DNA of 64,000 nt from Branchiostoma belcheri (taxonomy: Eukaryota > Chordata > Leptocardii > Amphioxiformes > Branchiostomatidae). The stretch lies in contig NW_017803976.1 of assembly GCF_001625305.1 (NCBI RefSeq), positions 1,963,613 to 2,027,612 of the forward strand. The letters are read 5' to 3'. Positions 10,903-22,996 of the stretch are shown one piece after another (the stretch's first letter is position 1; each line of letters starts with the position of its first letter). Position numbers and translations under genes: made by a program. A model generated the notes under the pieces. The model was not told the DNA's origin, did no database searches, and worked only from the letters and a program-made list of their open reading frames with translations.

Positions 10903-11178
10903 TGCCAGGAAACGTACATTGGGAAAACAGAGAGGTCTCTAAAAGCCAGGTTTCAAGAACATACACGGCCTAGCTCTGCCAGTTCAGAGGTGTCTCAACA
11001 TCCACACATCCACATAGAGTCACCCGGACATTTTGTTTCACTTGACACTGTAAGGATTTTAGACACTGGACAAGACTATTTCTTGAGAGGGGTGAAGGTC
11101 GGAAGCCATATACATCAGGGCCCATCAACCTTCATTGAACCGCGACGGGGGCCGACATCGTCTACCAGATACCTTTGA
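10903..11178 (+). pseudogene. Penelope-like element GIY-YIG endonuclease fragment
   Basis: The 91-codon fragment reads YIGKTERSLKARFQEH, then HIHIESPGHF and ILDTGQDYFLRGVK, the layout of the C-terminal GIY-YIG endonuclease of Penelope-like elements. No reverse transcriptase precedes it. Against the copy at 63303, four extra bases (GTCG, after GTGAAG near 11098) shift the frame and end it early. Confidence 0.8.
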
Positions 11179-11346
11179 CCCAGTGTTGACGTCACACTTC
11201 AAAGAACCCACGTGACAAGCTTCACTGGGTCAATCTACTGAGGAAGACCAGAGTGACTGTTCGAAAGCTCTAGGTGAGAGAATTTTTGTGTTGGACCAAA
11301 AGTTTTAACTTTAAACATGTAACTACCAACACAGATGAACTTTCAT
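11179..11346 (+). mobile_element. Penelope-like element terminal repeat
   Basis: This stretch runs from GACCCAGTGTTGACGTCACA through TGAGGAAGACCAGAGTGAC to AACTTTCATGAT. Its end (CTAGGTGAGAGAATTTTTGT to CATGAT) is the reverse complement of the left end of the element at 63223. The left junction (about 10902) replaces the middle of repeat unit 3. Confidence 0.75.
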
Positions 11347-12407
11347 GATAGACTTCAAATCGTTGACAGAATCAGAAATGACGTCGTCTTATATTATAAG
11401 TTATAATCTGTAGGAAACCAGTACACACACGGGAAAAGCCGCTGCTTGTTACAGGCATCTGATGAAATTTCAAGGCGGTAAAACAAGAAATGTCCTGGAT
11501 AAGGAAATCTGTTTGAGACTTACTGATATTTACTACCATTTCTTAGCACATTTTCGTCATCCTTCAATACTTGAAGCGTTTAAAATAGCTTCAAAACAGG
11601 TCATGTGAGGGGTCCCTTTATTATTTTGGTACCACCAATAGATACAGTAGCTAGTACAAACCTACGATACAAAACAAGCCCGTTTTCCCTGAGCTACATT
11701 TCATTTTTGCCTCACAGATATCTGTATGCTATATATTGGATAGGATTGATTCAACTTATTACATGAAAAGAATGACCAGAAAAATTAAATTGACTTTGCC
11801 GCCCAGATTTACCACTCTAAAATTGCATTGCATGCCTTAAATGTTGTAGTCATGTTCGTCTTTCAATTTTTGTTGCAACAAGCTAACCTGTCTTCTATCA
11901 AGTGTGTCAAGGGCCATACGGGCTCTTTCACAGGCTCGTGGGGTGTTGGACACATCGATATCCGGTATAGGCTTGTACACTTTATATGAACTCTAGGGTA
12001 ACTTGAGGTAGGTTTAGGTCTTCGTCATGTCAAGAAAAAACTAAAGTCAAACTTGTTAAACAAATACGTAGACCAGAACCTGTCTACAGAAATGACGACG
12101 TCATTTTCTTTGAATTCGTTCCTTCATTCTGTTTGACCGTAGGAAAGGTCATTTGTCTTCATGTTTTGTTTGATGTTTAACAGCGTCTCTCAAGAAGTTG
12201 GAATGTAAGAAAGTCAATGTTACCTGTAAGATACTTTCCCCCGATAGTATGTGTTATGTCAAGAATAGGAACAGAAATTGTGCTCTGCTATTATGTGATA
12301 TGTCAAAAAGAGGAACAGAAATTGTGCTCTGAGTATGTCCGGCAAGACATCCGGTGATAAGAGCAGTCGCCGTGACGACTTCCTACAAGTTTGGGGGATA
12401 GTCCCCG

Positions 12408-12525
12408 ACAGGGTACAAGTATATCGGGGGAATGCGTCGTGTTGTACGACACATCCCCGACAGGGTACAAGTATATCGGGGGAATGCGTCGTGTTGTACG
12501 ACACATCCCCGACAGAGTATGTTGG
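12408..12525 (+). repeat. 52-bp minisatellite in a later repeat unit (about 2.3 copies)
   Basis: The same unit as at 8608 is present, but with only two full copies and a partial ending in CCCCGACAGAGTATGTTGGG. The flanking sequence on both sides matches unit 1. Confidence 0.88.
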
Positions 12526-12815
12526 GAGTAATGAGGCATGATTTGAACAGGTAGCGCCGGATGCCGAAAAGTTAGTATCCAGATGAATTAAGCTCACGGA
12601 AACGAAATTCTTGATACAGGCACCTGGTGCAAATTCAACGTGGCAAAACAAGAAATATTCTGGATAAGGAAATCTGTTTGAGATTTACTTCACGAAAAAC
12701 AAGGAAACGGAGGTAAGGGCTGCTGCTGACACGAGAATCGTGCTGAAATGAGGAAGCATCGTAGCAACAACAGACTTCAAATCGTTGACAGAATCAGAAA
12801 TGACGTCGTCTTATC

Positions 12816-12950
12816 TAGCCTCCTGTGCAGGTCCCGCGGCGGTGGGGAAGAGTTTTTAACGTGTTATTTTAATATAGCCGGCCATCCTACATAGCTGCCG
12901 AGAGAAGGTTCCATTCCGTCCGTGGAAGGATTGGAGTCCACAGGAGGCTA
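12816..12950. mobile_element. 135-bp hAT-like MITE with exact 8-bp target duplication
   Basis: Terminal inverted repeats TAGCCTCCTGTG / CACAGGAGGCTA are flanked by GTCTTATC at 12808-12815 and 12951-12958. Sister repeat copies at about 3727 and 9207 show the empty site (CGTCTTATCATCTGTATG). It has no coding capacity. Confidence 0.9.
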
Positions 12951-13917
12951 GTCTTATCATCTGTAGGAAACCCGTACACACAGGTAAAGCCGCTTCTTGA
13001 TACAGGCATCTGATGCGGCAAGGCGGCAAAACAACCGTGGATAAGGAAATCTGTTTGAGACTTACTGATATTTACTACCATTTCTTAGCACATTTTCGTC
13101 ATCCTTTAATACTTGAAGCGTTTAAAATAGCTTCAAAACAGGTAATGTGAGGGGTCCCATTATTATTTTGGTACCACATATAGATAGCTAGTACAAACCT
13201 ACGATACAAAACAAGTCCGTTTTCCCTGAGCTACATTGCATTTTTGCCTGAGATACATTTCATTTTCAACTTACTACATGAAAAGAATGACCAGAAAATA
13301 GACTTTGCCACCCAGATTTGCCACCCTGAAATTGCATTGCATGCCTTAAATGTCGTAGTCATGTTCGTCTTACAATTTTTGTTGCAACAAGCCAACATGT
13401 CTTCCATCGAGTGTGTCAAGGGCCATACGGGCTCTTTCACAGGCTCGTAGGGTGTTGGATACATCGATATCCGGTATAGGCTTGTACACTTTATATGAAC
13501 TCTAGGGTAGCTTGAGGTAGGTTTATTTCTCTGTCATGTCAAGAAAAAAACAGAAGTTAAACTTGTTAAACAAATACGTAGACCAGAACCTGTCTAGTCT
13601 CAGAAATGGCGACGTAGTTTTCTTCGAATTCGTTCCTTCATTCTGTTTGACCGTAGGAAAGGTCATTTGTCTCCATGTTTTGTTTGATGTTTAACAGCAT
13701 CTCTCAAGAAATTGGAATGTAAGAAAGTCAATGTTAACTGTAAGATACTTTCCCCCGATAGTATGTGTTATGTCAAGAAGAGGAACAGAAATTTTGCTCT
13801 GCTATTATGTGTTATGTCAAAAAGAGGAACAGAAATTGTGATCTGAGTATGTCCGGCAAGACATCCGGTGATAAGAGCAGTCGCCGTGACGACTTCCTAC
13901 ACGTTTGGGGGATAGTC

Positions 13918-14046
13918 CCCGACAGGGTACAAGTATATCGGGGGAATGCGTCGTGTTGTACGACACATCCTCGACAGGGTACAACTATATCGGGAGAATG
14001 CGTCGTGTTGTACGACATTTTTCCGACAGGGTATATCGGGGAATTT
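13918..14046 (+). repeat. 52-bp minisatellite in repeat unit near 13.9 kb (about 2.5 copies)
   Basis: Two full copies and a shortened last copy (TATATCGGGG). The unit then jumps at 14045 to the TTTTCAACTTACTACATG block, showing an internal deletion relative to unit 1. Confidence 0.85.
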
Positions 14047-14698
14047 TCAACTTACTACATGAAAAGAATGACCAGAAAATAGACTTTGCCACCCAGATTT
14101 GCCACCCTGAAATTGCATTGCATGCCTTAAAAGTCGTTGTCATGTTCGTCTTACAATTTTTGTTGCAACAAGCTAACCTGTCTTCCATCGAGTGTGTCAT
14201 GGGCCATACGGGCTCTTTCACAGGCTCGTAGGGTGTTGGATACATCGATATCCGGTATAGGCTTGTACACTTTATATGAACTCTAGGGTAGCTTGAGGTA
14301 GGTTTAGTTCTCTGTCATGTCAAGAAAAAACAAAAGTCGAACTTGTTAAACAAATACGTAGGCCAGAACCTGTCTAGTCTCAGAAATGGCGACGCAGTTT
14401 TCTTCGAATTCGTTCCTTCATTCTGTTTGAGTCTTTGACCGTACGAGAAAAGGTCATTTGTCTCCATGTTTAACAGCGACGTCTCTCAAGGAATTGGAAT
14501 GTAAGAAAATCAATGTTAACTGTAAGATACTTTCCCCAGATAGTATGTGTTATGTCAAGAAGAGGAACAGAAATTGTGCTCTGCTATTTTGTGTTATGTC
14601 AAAATGAGGAACAGAAATTGTGCCCTGATGAGTATGTCCGGCAAGACATCCGGTGATAAGAGCAGTCGCCGTGACTTCCTACAAGTTTGGGGGATAGG

Positions 14699-14995
14699 GT
14701 ACAACTGAAAATGGGCAAAGAGGTCTGTTGCCATGCCAGAACGTGGATGGCAGATAACTAAGAAGAGTTTCAACGTTTTGTTTCTTACTTTGATGTAGTG
14801 ATATGTAATGCTGGCTGTGCACGTGTATATGTGATGTTTCGTCCGTATCAAAACCATTTGTACAATGATTGAATCAAAATTTTAAATTGTATGAACCTTT
14901 TTTTTCCGGCCCGCCTTGTTTTTTTTCGCCGGCTCGCATTAGATTTGGAATCTGCGGAAGATGTAATCCATAAAATTTGCTTGCTGTGGCCTAAT
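14699..14995 (-). mobile_element. Truncated MITE, GGCCACAGCAAG family
   Basis: This matches 47780-48080 and, inverted, 19999-20300. It keeps one terminal repeat (TTGCTTGCTGTGGCC) and loses the other at the junction with the complex repeat array. Confidence 0.75.
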
Positions 14996-15104
14996 GGCTA
15001 CTTTTCTTCCATTTTCCACCACCTACAACACAACCAGGGTCACTCTTTCAATCTCGAGTCCACGGATATCTTATTACCGGGATGTCCTGCCTGTGGACTA
15101 AGAT

Positions 15105-15245
15105 GTTGGGAGTTCGAAACCAGCTGATGTCGCTCACCCGACATGCACGCTACTGTTTAGGGTCGCAGTCCTTCGGACGGGACGTTAAGCTGTGATCCAC
15201 TGTTCATTGCGCTTGTCGAATAAAAAAGAGCTAGGGGAATTTCCC
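15105..15245 (+). repeat. SINE-like fragment
   Basis: A B-box-like GAGTTCGAAACC (15112) is followed by CCTTCGGACGGGACGTTAAG, a motif resembling the conserved central part of several invertebrate SINEs. Family assignment is inference. Confidence 0.4.
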
Positions 15246-16466
15246 CGATACAATGAACCTGTAAATACTAGTATTTACAGGTACTGTACATAGTCTTCTC
15301 TGTCACGACCAGTGGAAGATCAGCTGTTCAATGTGCTAAACTGGTTCGAGATCATTTTCACGTCTACTATTAGTACGTAAAATGCCGGGAAGCAAAGACA
15401 TGGCACGATAGGTGTTCAGAATACAAGGGCAATGAACATGGCTTAAAAAACAAAAATATCTACTCACTTTTACTGCTGCTGTTGCTCAGGCCCACCAAAG
15501 TACCGCACACTGTCCATTGCAAGGAAGTAGACAAGTCGGCAGAACTGAAGCTTATCTGTGAACTTGGTCTGTAATTTTTATAACTTTCAGCACTGGCCGG
15601 AATTTCCTGGTAGAGTCATGACTCATTCTGCATGACTTCAACAGTATATATATATATATAACCCAAGTGCGTGGGAGGCGTCTCGCCAAGCTTGAGTCGG
15701 CTGTTTTTAATTATCATTAATATTGGATGTTTTCCAACATACTGGTCAGAAACCTTGTTGTAAACCAGCCGTTTAGGGCAGACACCACATTTGCGTTGCA
15801 CAGTAGAGGCCTGAAAATGGGAACGATTGTAGTGCCTTTTAAAATCCTTTTTTCTCTCGAAAATTTTGGACCATTTTGGAGATTTTTGGGCTGGAAGGCA
15901 CAGATAGGGTCTAAACTTTCCTACTTTGGTCAAGTTTTGTTTATTTCACCAGTTTAGTGGGCGTAGTGAGAGATGTGAGTGGTTAGGTCTTGTCTGGCCA
16001 GGCGGATGGATACCATGGAAAATGTAGGTCAAAGTAACGTTGAGGTTTTGGTACTATCATCAGCTGTGGCGGGAATTTGAGATGGTCGACCCCCAGTTTC
16101 CTTTCTATTTTTGGGAATCAGACCCTTGTGGCTACCTGGAGCAGAAAAATTTTTGAGATTGAAGTATAGGCAAGTACTTTCATGAGGACTTTTAATAGTG
16201 TATTTAAGCATGTGTTCCTATGGCCAAATCTAATAGTACTGTCTGCCCTTTATAGACACTACCAACTGATGACCGATGGGTCTAGACCGTTATAGGTGGC
16301 ATATAGATTCTTCGAAGCTTCCGCTTCGACATTTTGTCTAGGACTGTTTTGTCCGTTTCCATGCAGGTTCATATCTCTTCTGTCCTGTGGAGAAATAGTC
16401 CATTCTGTAAGTGCTGGCGGCCTGGTGTAGCTCAAATCACCGCTTCTTCTTTTCTCGAAGTGTTCA
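15246..16466. other. Stretch without a recognised gene
   Basis: Holds a short (TA)n run at about 15647-15660 and a few short open frames with no recognised domain. No clear repeat or gene is seen. Confidence 0.5.
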
Positions 16467-16858
16467 GGGTTTACCCTAGGTACCATCCTGGTTAGTTTAC
16501 GTCCGCTCCCACAGTCGCTACCACAGTGGTTGGTGGTCCAGATCGCGAGATATCAAAACCGGAAGTTCCGCTGCAGTACCAAGGGAAATCACTAAGGGGA
16601 CCAAAATCTCGCATCATTTCCAGTTTTTGTCACATTTCTACAAACGTACCAGGTATGAAGCCAAGCCATCCAGCCTATATTGAGTTATTATCTTGTTGAC
16701 AAAATTTAAATTAAAAAATTTAAAGGGAATGCTTTCGAGGAATAAGCTATTCTTAGAATATTTTTCAACTCAACCGCAATACTTTACCACAGTGGTTGGC
16801 GGTAGCGACTGTGGGAGCGGACGTAAACTAACCAAGATGGTACCCAGGCTAGGTTTAC
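16467..16858. repeat. Inverted-repeat element, about 60-bp arms
   Basis: The left arm (GTTTACGTCCGCTCCCACAG, 16467-16527) is repeated inverted at 16796-16858. The spacer holds the dispersed GAGATATCAAAACCGGAAGT repeat. Confidence 0.75.
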
Positions 16859-17119
16859 CCTACCGATGTATTCTGATAGCGGGCCTAGCCGAGGACCCGT
16901 GGGTTTCCCGGTCTGTGTACCCGTTCCTCACCTGCTGGTCTCCATCCGAGCTCGTACTACCGTCTCTTTCAAGCGGGCTGAGGCGTAACTGTTGCCCCAC
17001 CAGCCACTTCTGCCTCCCGATAAACTTTTCCTACCGTCTCCCTCCCGTTCTGTCGTTGGTACTCTTTCTACGGACTGTCTTTCTAAATCAGGAGACGGAT
17101 TATCTTTTTGGCTTCATTC

Positions 17120-17427
17120 CATTCACCAATTTCACACTTCCCATAATGCCTAGTAAAGATCACGGATATGGATTGGATATGACGTAAGAAGCGGATATAC
17201 GTAATGCGACCGTGCGAGTAGGAGGTAGAAGGTGGGTACACCATTTTCTCTAATTTCAACAAAAATGCGATTATGGCATGCGCTTTATACTAGATTAATA
17301 ATTCAAAACAATAGTTGACGAGTTTGCCGATAGAACTTGTTGGAAATATTATATCGAGGAAGGTGGTCTTACGTCATATCCGTGATCTTTACTAGGCATT
17401 ATGGGAAGTGTGAAATTGGTGAATGGC
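17120..17427. repeat. Inverted-repeat element, about 59-bp near-perfect arms
   Basis: CCATTCACCAATTTCACACT ... ATCACGGATATG (17120-17172) recurs inverted at 17372-17427. The left arm carries an extra 11-bp GATTGGATATG duplication next to its inner end. The short frames at 16693-17187 and 17401-17697 cross these arms and are not taken as genes. Confidence 0.8.
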
Positions 17428-17711
17428 CTTCCATGGGCTATTGTCATCTGTGGCCACACGGGCGGTATTGGTGACTCGTTTTGCCCGCGTAATTTTGTCT
17501 CCACTCCGGGCCGTGTGTTTCTCCGTCAGTCCGTTACAGTCCACCGTCCTTGTCGCACTTTCCTCTCTCTCTATGATGTCCGTCTACCTCCGGTCCACCT
17601 CGGGTGGCTGTTTCAGACGCCCAGCGCCACCTTGCGACAGTTGGTGGAAGTTCACACTTCGGTAACCAAAGCGCTCATGAATTATGCATATGAATAACAG
17701 CACAAACTCAA

Positions 17712-17840
17712 CAAAGATTTAATTTGATTTGCTTTATTAGGCTGAATAAGACATATGTATACAGCCAGGACTGCCCAACTAGCCGGAGGCTATTATAAAG
17801 GGCTAGCCCTCACAACAAGAACATAAACAATTCGGAACAA
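17712..17840 (-). mobile_element. Retroelement 3' end (inverted)
   Basis: The sequence is the reverse complement of 34088-34213: GAGGGCTAGCCCTTTATAAT, CTGGCTG, then a tail of TCAAA repeats. This fits the 3' end of a short retroelement. Confidence 0.65.
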
Positions 17841-18129
17841 AGATATTATGAACCTTTAATTGTTATGTTACAAATCTTAAACCTCCCGAAAATAGTTTCA
17901 TTAGGTTGATAGAGTATGGGATAAAGGGGTTTTCTTTTACACAACCAAACTTTTCCTACCTTGCTTACGTTTCAGTGTCTATCAGACACCTTCCTCCGAG
18001 CTTCTGACTGGAGTTCTGCTTCTTGCCGCTATGTGCCGCTATCTTGCCGCTATAAGTGACACTTTTGCGGCGAGAACACAATCCCAAACGGGGCCGATTT
18101 CCTTATCCAGACTAGCCCTAAGATCATAA

Positions 18130-18560
18130 TTTGCATAATTGTAATTTAATTATGCCAAGCATCACTTTTAAAAGCTACCTATACACCAAAAATCACGACC
18201 ATCCGTCAACCGGTTTTTTAGTTATCCTCTCTTGAAGGTTTTTAAACAAACCAACCTGCAGTTCCAGAAGAAGCTGCTAGGGGGGGCCAAACAAGAGCTA
18301 CCTACCATCCAAACTTAATGACCTTAGCATGTCCAGATCGCGAGATATCAAAACAAGAAGTTCCGCTGCAATACCAAGGGAAGCCACTAGGGGGACCAAA
18401 ATCTCATCATTTCCAGTTTTTGTCACACTTCTACCAACGCACCAAGTATGAAACCAATCCATCCAGCCGTTCTTGAGTTATCTTGTTGACAAAATTTAAT
18501 TCCCTGGTGAATGCATTCGAGGAATTTTTTAGAATATCTTTAACTCAATCGCAGTACTTC
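18130..18560 (+). repeat. Dispersed AT-rich repeat copy
   Basis: Matches 2810-3120 (CCATCCGTCAACCGG, GCATGTCCAGATCGCGAGAT). Non-coding. Confidence 0.6.
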
Positions 18561-18972
18561 ACCAACGGCTCCGCCCCTGAGGCGTCACAAAAAAAAATCA
18601 GGTTTCTAGGATCGAACACAGTATTTGGTTGTGGTGCATATGTTATTTAAACACTTCGCTTGCTTTTCCTACCCCCCACCCTGACCCCTTAAACATGCCT
18701 GGTGTCAAAACTACTAAATCTTCGATTTCCACAATCACCCCACATACAGGCACTTGTTCAATAAGTGGGATATATTTAGAAACCACTGACTATAAACGTG
18801 CTACGATTTCATGTTTGTCACATTCCAAAGCACTTTGAAGTGTGCTTATAAATAATTTTGTTTAATGTATCAGCTAACAGGACCTCAAGGCCGAATTGGG
18901 CTTAGCAGGGTTTTACTATTAATTAGTAAAAGAGGACTGAGGTCTGTAGAACATCATTGTAAATAGACATAA

Positions 18973-19376
18973 GGCCACACCAAGTAAATTTTATGGATGA
19001 CGTCCTTTGGAGACCCTAAATCTAATGCTAGAGGGCGAAAAAAAAACAAGAAGGGCCCTAAAAAACAAGATGCCTAGGATTAGAAATATACTAAGAGACG
19101 ACAAATGTTAGGACAAAAATTGAATGAGGTGACACAGTGTAACAAGCAAGAAGTCTTTTATTCATCATCAAAACAGCAGTAAATCTGGTGGAACAGCAGT
19201 TGTCGTCCTGTCCTGTTTTCGCGTTACGGGTTTCACGTCAATCTGACAATTTGCGGCACTGTCGTGTCTCTTTGGTCATAGTTACAGGAAGCGGAATTTC
19301 TTGGTTTTTTTTTCTAGGAACGGGCCAAAATCAATGCGCGCGCGGACGTCATCCATAAAATTTACTTGGTGTGGCC
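18973..19376. mobile_element. PIF/Harbinger-like MITE, family 1, copy 1
   Basis: 404 bp with terminal inverted repeats starting GGCCACACCAAGTAAATTTT, flanked by TAA on both sides (18970-18972, 19377-19379). The family has four copies here. No transposase frame. Confidence 0.88.
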
Positions 19377-19998
19377 TAAGTGCAAAAGGACGTGGTCCAT
19401 ATTCGATCAAAGTTCAAGGTCAGAAAGCAAGGTCAACGCTACTAATCTGCAACGGTTATCATATGAAAATGTATTCCACGGACACCCTACTTTTCAAAAA
19501 TCGTAATGAGAATTTGCCACCTCAGGTGGTACCGATATCTTTTCTGGTCCATGGACTATATTCTTTGTTCTAAGAAACAAATGCACGTAGAATTTTGTTT
19601 TATTTTGAAAGTTTACCTTAGTATGTTATGTATGGTGAAAACGCGGGAAAGGTTTAGTAGGGCTAGCGTTTTTGAGTGGTTAAGTAACGGTTGTTGCCTT
19701 TTGATCATGCACGTAGTAACAAGTACTGGATCATCAATGTTATTTGTTGATTTGTATAACCTTGGTGACACCACAAACGTAAACACAGTTCTATACCCAG
19801 CGCAGCAGGCAGACACAATAAAACAAAGAATGCTGAGAATTCTGATAAGGGGAGACGAATTGATATGTGATTTCTTCTTATCAGCGTCCAGCTCGATATT
19901 AAGTGTTTTTTTCCATTTTTCTTGCTCCCGTTTCGGTCGGTATCTTATCGTACGAGTAAATAGCGACTGTTGAACATCGTAGGGTAGTATAGCCGTTA

Positions 19999-20408
19999 GG
20001 CCACAGCAAGTAGATTTTATGGCTGACATCCTCCGCAGACTCCAAATCTAATGCGAGCGGGCAGAAAAAAACAGGCGGGCCGAAAAAAACAAGGTTCGTA
20101 CGGTTTAAAATTTTGACGGAATCATTGTACAAATGGTTTTGATTCAGTAGGAACATCACATATACACAGCCAGCATCACATATCACTGCATCAAAGTAAG
20201 AAACAAAACATTAAATCAGAGATTTGTCTTGTCTCCTCTCTTCATAGTTATCTGCCATCCACCTTCCAGCATGGCAACAGACATCTTTGCCCATTTTCGA
20301 CAAGGTGACCACTGTCAGAAGGCAACAAAATGTCTTGTTTTTCCCCCCAAATCAGGCGAAAATTAATGCGCGCGCTGATGTCATCCATAAAAATTACTTG
20401 CTGTGGCC
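19999..20408. mobile_element. Harbinger-like MITE, family 2 (GGCCACAGCAAG ends)
   Basis: About 410 bp with imperfect inverted ends GGCCACAGCAAGTAGATTTT / AAATTACTTGCTGTGGCC. It shares the subterminal GGATGACRTCC-like motif with family 1, but its interior matches 47669-48081 in the opposite orientation. Confidence 0.75.
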
Positions 20409-21100
20409 GTAAGAAATGAAGCAATGAAGGCTACGTGAGTGAAGAATCAATGTTAACGCCCCTCCCATGTTGTGTTTCCCATGTTTTGATGGACGTTTAG
20501 TGACCCTGTCTGTTGATAAGTACAGTCTCCCAAAAGTTTGTGTTGCTCTGAAATAGTTGGCTGAGTGCGAGCAAATGTGTGCCAGAAATTCCACAACTGT
20601 TAAAGTTACTACCTTGAACCTTTGGCGCCTATGGTATTATCTTGTCCCTGGCAGTCATTCAGAACTTTGAAGAAGGTGGTAAGAAAAAAAGAAGAAACAT
20701 TTTCAACAACAACGATTCGGTTTAGGACACTGTTTTGTCTAATTTAGATTTTCACGAAATTATGTGATTGCATATCATGCGTAAATGTCATACTTTTTTT
20801 TATGGAAAGTGAATAAACCAATAGCCCGTCCTCTATATTAAAATTTTTTCCAAGATTAGTCCGAGTCTATTATGACTTGAAGTTTTAATCTGATTTATTT
20901 TTGGTGCAGAACTACCACATACACATTCACATAGGAATGTAGCAAACAGCACATTGGCATGTTTATAGACTCTTGTCCCTAAATATACCCCACTTACGGT
21001 GGTAGTTATTGCACAAGTGCCTGTGGGGTGATTTTGGAAGATTTACGGGGTTAAGTGGAGGGAGAAAACTTCTTAGTTTTACTCACGGTAAGGCCTTACC
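20409..21100. other. Stretch without a recognised gene
   Basis: Only short frames without recognisable domains; no clear repeat structure seen. Confidence 0.45.
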
Positions 21101-21104
21101 CCTA

Positions 21105-21360
21105 CCAAGAAAAAACTATTCTTCTTTTTACTTCCCAAAATCCACAAATTTTGGAAAAGGTGGGACATTACGTCTTCCATGGTTTACAGAAGAGAAGTCA
21201 AACCCTTCAGACATAGTTTTTTAGACATAGTTACAGTTCTAGACAGCTACCTTCATCATGTAGACTTGAGTTATTTTATACTCTTTTATTGTTCTTTTAT
21301 GTTTTGTAATTTGCAATTAGCCCCCGGGCACGAATTTGCATTAAATATTTCACTATTGGC
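21105..21360 (+). mobile_element. LINE 3' fragment (LEKVGHYVFHGL family)
   Basis: The translation resembles the C-terminus at 46140-46380 (TSQNP..LEKVGHYVFHGL), followed by the shared 3' UTR TTTGCAATTAGCC...GGGCA. Related pieces lie at 27480-27700, 27910-28140 and 40990-41215, and inverted at 36190-36320. Confidence 0.65.
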
Positions 21361-22672
21361 AAATAGTTGACAAATTCTTGTTGGTGTTTCCCTTTTAGAT
21401 TACTGGGAATTTTTATCGCAAAACTTCAAGGTACATTTTATCATTCATCCCTGATTACTATATCGTTGTATGCCAACAAAAACGTTGGCAACGGTGTTCT
21501 TGATAGGCTATCCTCCCAACTACTAGTGCTATTAATAGGTGAGTGTTGTCATAAATACTTTCCATATAGAGAACCCTTGATATCATTTCTGATAGAGGTA
21601 CTAGAAAAAGTAGTACGAAAGGGCACAGAGGCATTTTGATAACATGGAAACTATGTGATACAAAGATACAAATATAGTTCAAACCGGGGGCACAGAATTA
21701 CCCAAATTACGCATTTACCGGTACCCAAATAAGTACAAATGTTAACTGTAAGAGTAACAAACGTCAATGCTTTTTATAAATTTATTTCAGAAACTTTTGG
21801 TGTCATTGACATTTTAAAGGAAATCCATACGGAACAGCATCCTATAAATATATATACAGTATATATATTTATCAAAGAAGCACCGGCACCGTGTGCTTGG
21901 CCAACAATACAATCAAAAATTGATAAAAAAACGACGTAAGAATGACGCATTCGGTTCGGTAAATAGTCTCTATGTACCTGGTCACAGACCAAACTGTAGA
22001 TAGATATATATAATTGATCCCCATAAAAAATGGGGTATGTGACAATATGGCGACTGTCACGTTTAAACCTCACACCACACTTTAACTTAAAGGCACATGT
22101 ACTAAAATCTAACACACTTATTCGAATCGTGAAAGCTCCATGAATGCAAGCAGTAACCTACATGCACAACTAGAGAGTCTCCATTTTGGGTTGTGCCAAA
22201 ACGTCCTTGGGGATAATTTTCTCCCCACCATACCTGACAGCAATGAATGGAATAACATAAAGATCAGTTACCCCCCACCATTAATAATAAACCAGTCCGG
22301 CTGGACAAATGAACTAAGACATATTTTCTACTACCGTCTACATAATTCTTTTGCAACTATCATCGCTATGTGATGATAAATGTATAGATATGAGAAGTGT
22401 TATTCAAATGACTTCTATGCTCTGCAATGTGTATCTATAGCTAGCGACAAGACTGGACAATATAATATATGATACATATTTCACAAATCTATCTACTACA
22501 CGGTATACCTTTAAAATGAACCATTTGACTTCTTTAGTTACGTTCAATTTAGGATTTTGCTTTGAAAGTTCTTTCTTTACTATAACTGTACGGAACTTTG
22601 TTGTTGTGTGAGCACTTTCTCAATGAGTGTGTAAATGTACCCTAGTACATACCTCAATTGTACGTATGTAAA
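21361..22672. other. Stretch without a recognised gene
   Basis: AT-rich. A 77-residue frame at 22140-22373 (SNLHAQLESLHFGLCQNVLG) might be retroelement-derived, but no domain can be named. Confidence 0.4.
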
Positions 22673-22996
22673 GCCTCGGTCACAACCCGCCGTGCGTGCT
22701 TTTTGTCCGTACGCTTTTTGGGAGGCTACGTCTGCTACGTTTTTTTCTGAAAACGTGGGGAAGGAGTGGCATGCATCGACGCACGTCACTCGCACGCACG
22801 GGTGGTGAATCCGTAGACCGCACGTAGAAAAGGTTTTACATGCACTTAAAGTTCTACGGCGTGTCTGCGTGCTCCCAAATCCGTAGGATTCCGTACGGAG
22901 GCGGTACTCACCACGCACGGATGCCCTACGTTTGCTCACGTTTTTGCACGTAGACAGCACGCAGAAGCACGTACGGCGGGTTGTGACCGTAGCTTA
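22673..22996. mobile_element. TIR element with GGTCACAACCCGCCGT ends
   Basis: About 32-bp terminal inverted repeats (CGGTCACAACCCGCCGTGCG inverted at about 22970-22995) enclose a GC-rich interior dense in CGCACG/CGTACG motifs. It has no transposase and the superfamily is not determined. Confidence 0.78.

Larger units (their letters stand above)
7808..14700 (+). repeat. Array of diverged ~1.5-kb complex repeat units
   Basis: Landmark blocks recur in the same order and strand: TACCATTTCTTAGCACATTT (7809, 9347, 10292, 11532, 13076), GACCAGAAAATAGACTTTGC and close variants (7979, 9590, 10456, 11775, 13290, 14069), ATGTGTTATGTCAAGAAG (8456, 10060, 12250, 13765, 14545) and GGATAAGGAAATCTGTTTGA (9068, 9308, 10258, 11498, 12662, 13038). 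Units differ by internal deletions and nested insertions. The translations found here are short and cross the 52-bp minisatellite in all frames, so no gene is supported. Confidence 0.85.

Noticed and set aside
16693..17187. 164-residue open frame
   Set aside because: Spans arms of two inverted-repeat elements; composition and lack of domain suggest chance.
19613..20186. Overlapping frames of 95-155 residues on both strands
   Set aside because: They cross the boundary of the family 2 MITE and have no conserved motifs.
22140..22373. 77-residue frame as a small gene
   Set aside because: No domain, signal or neighbouring exon evidence.
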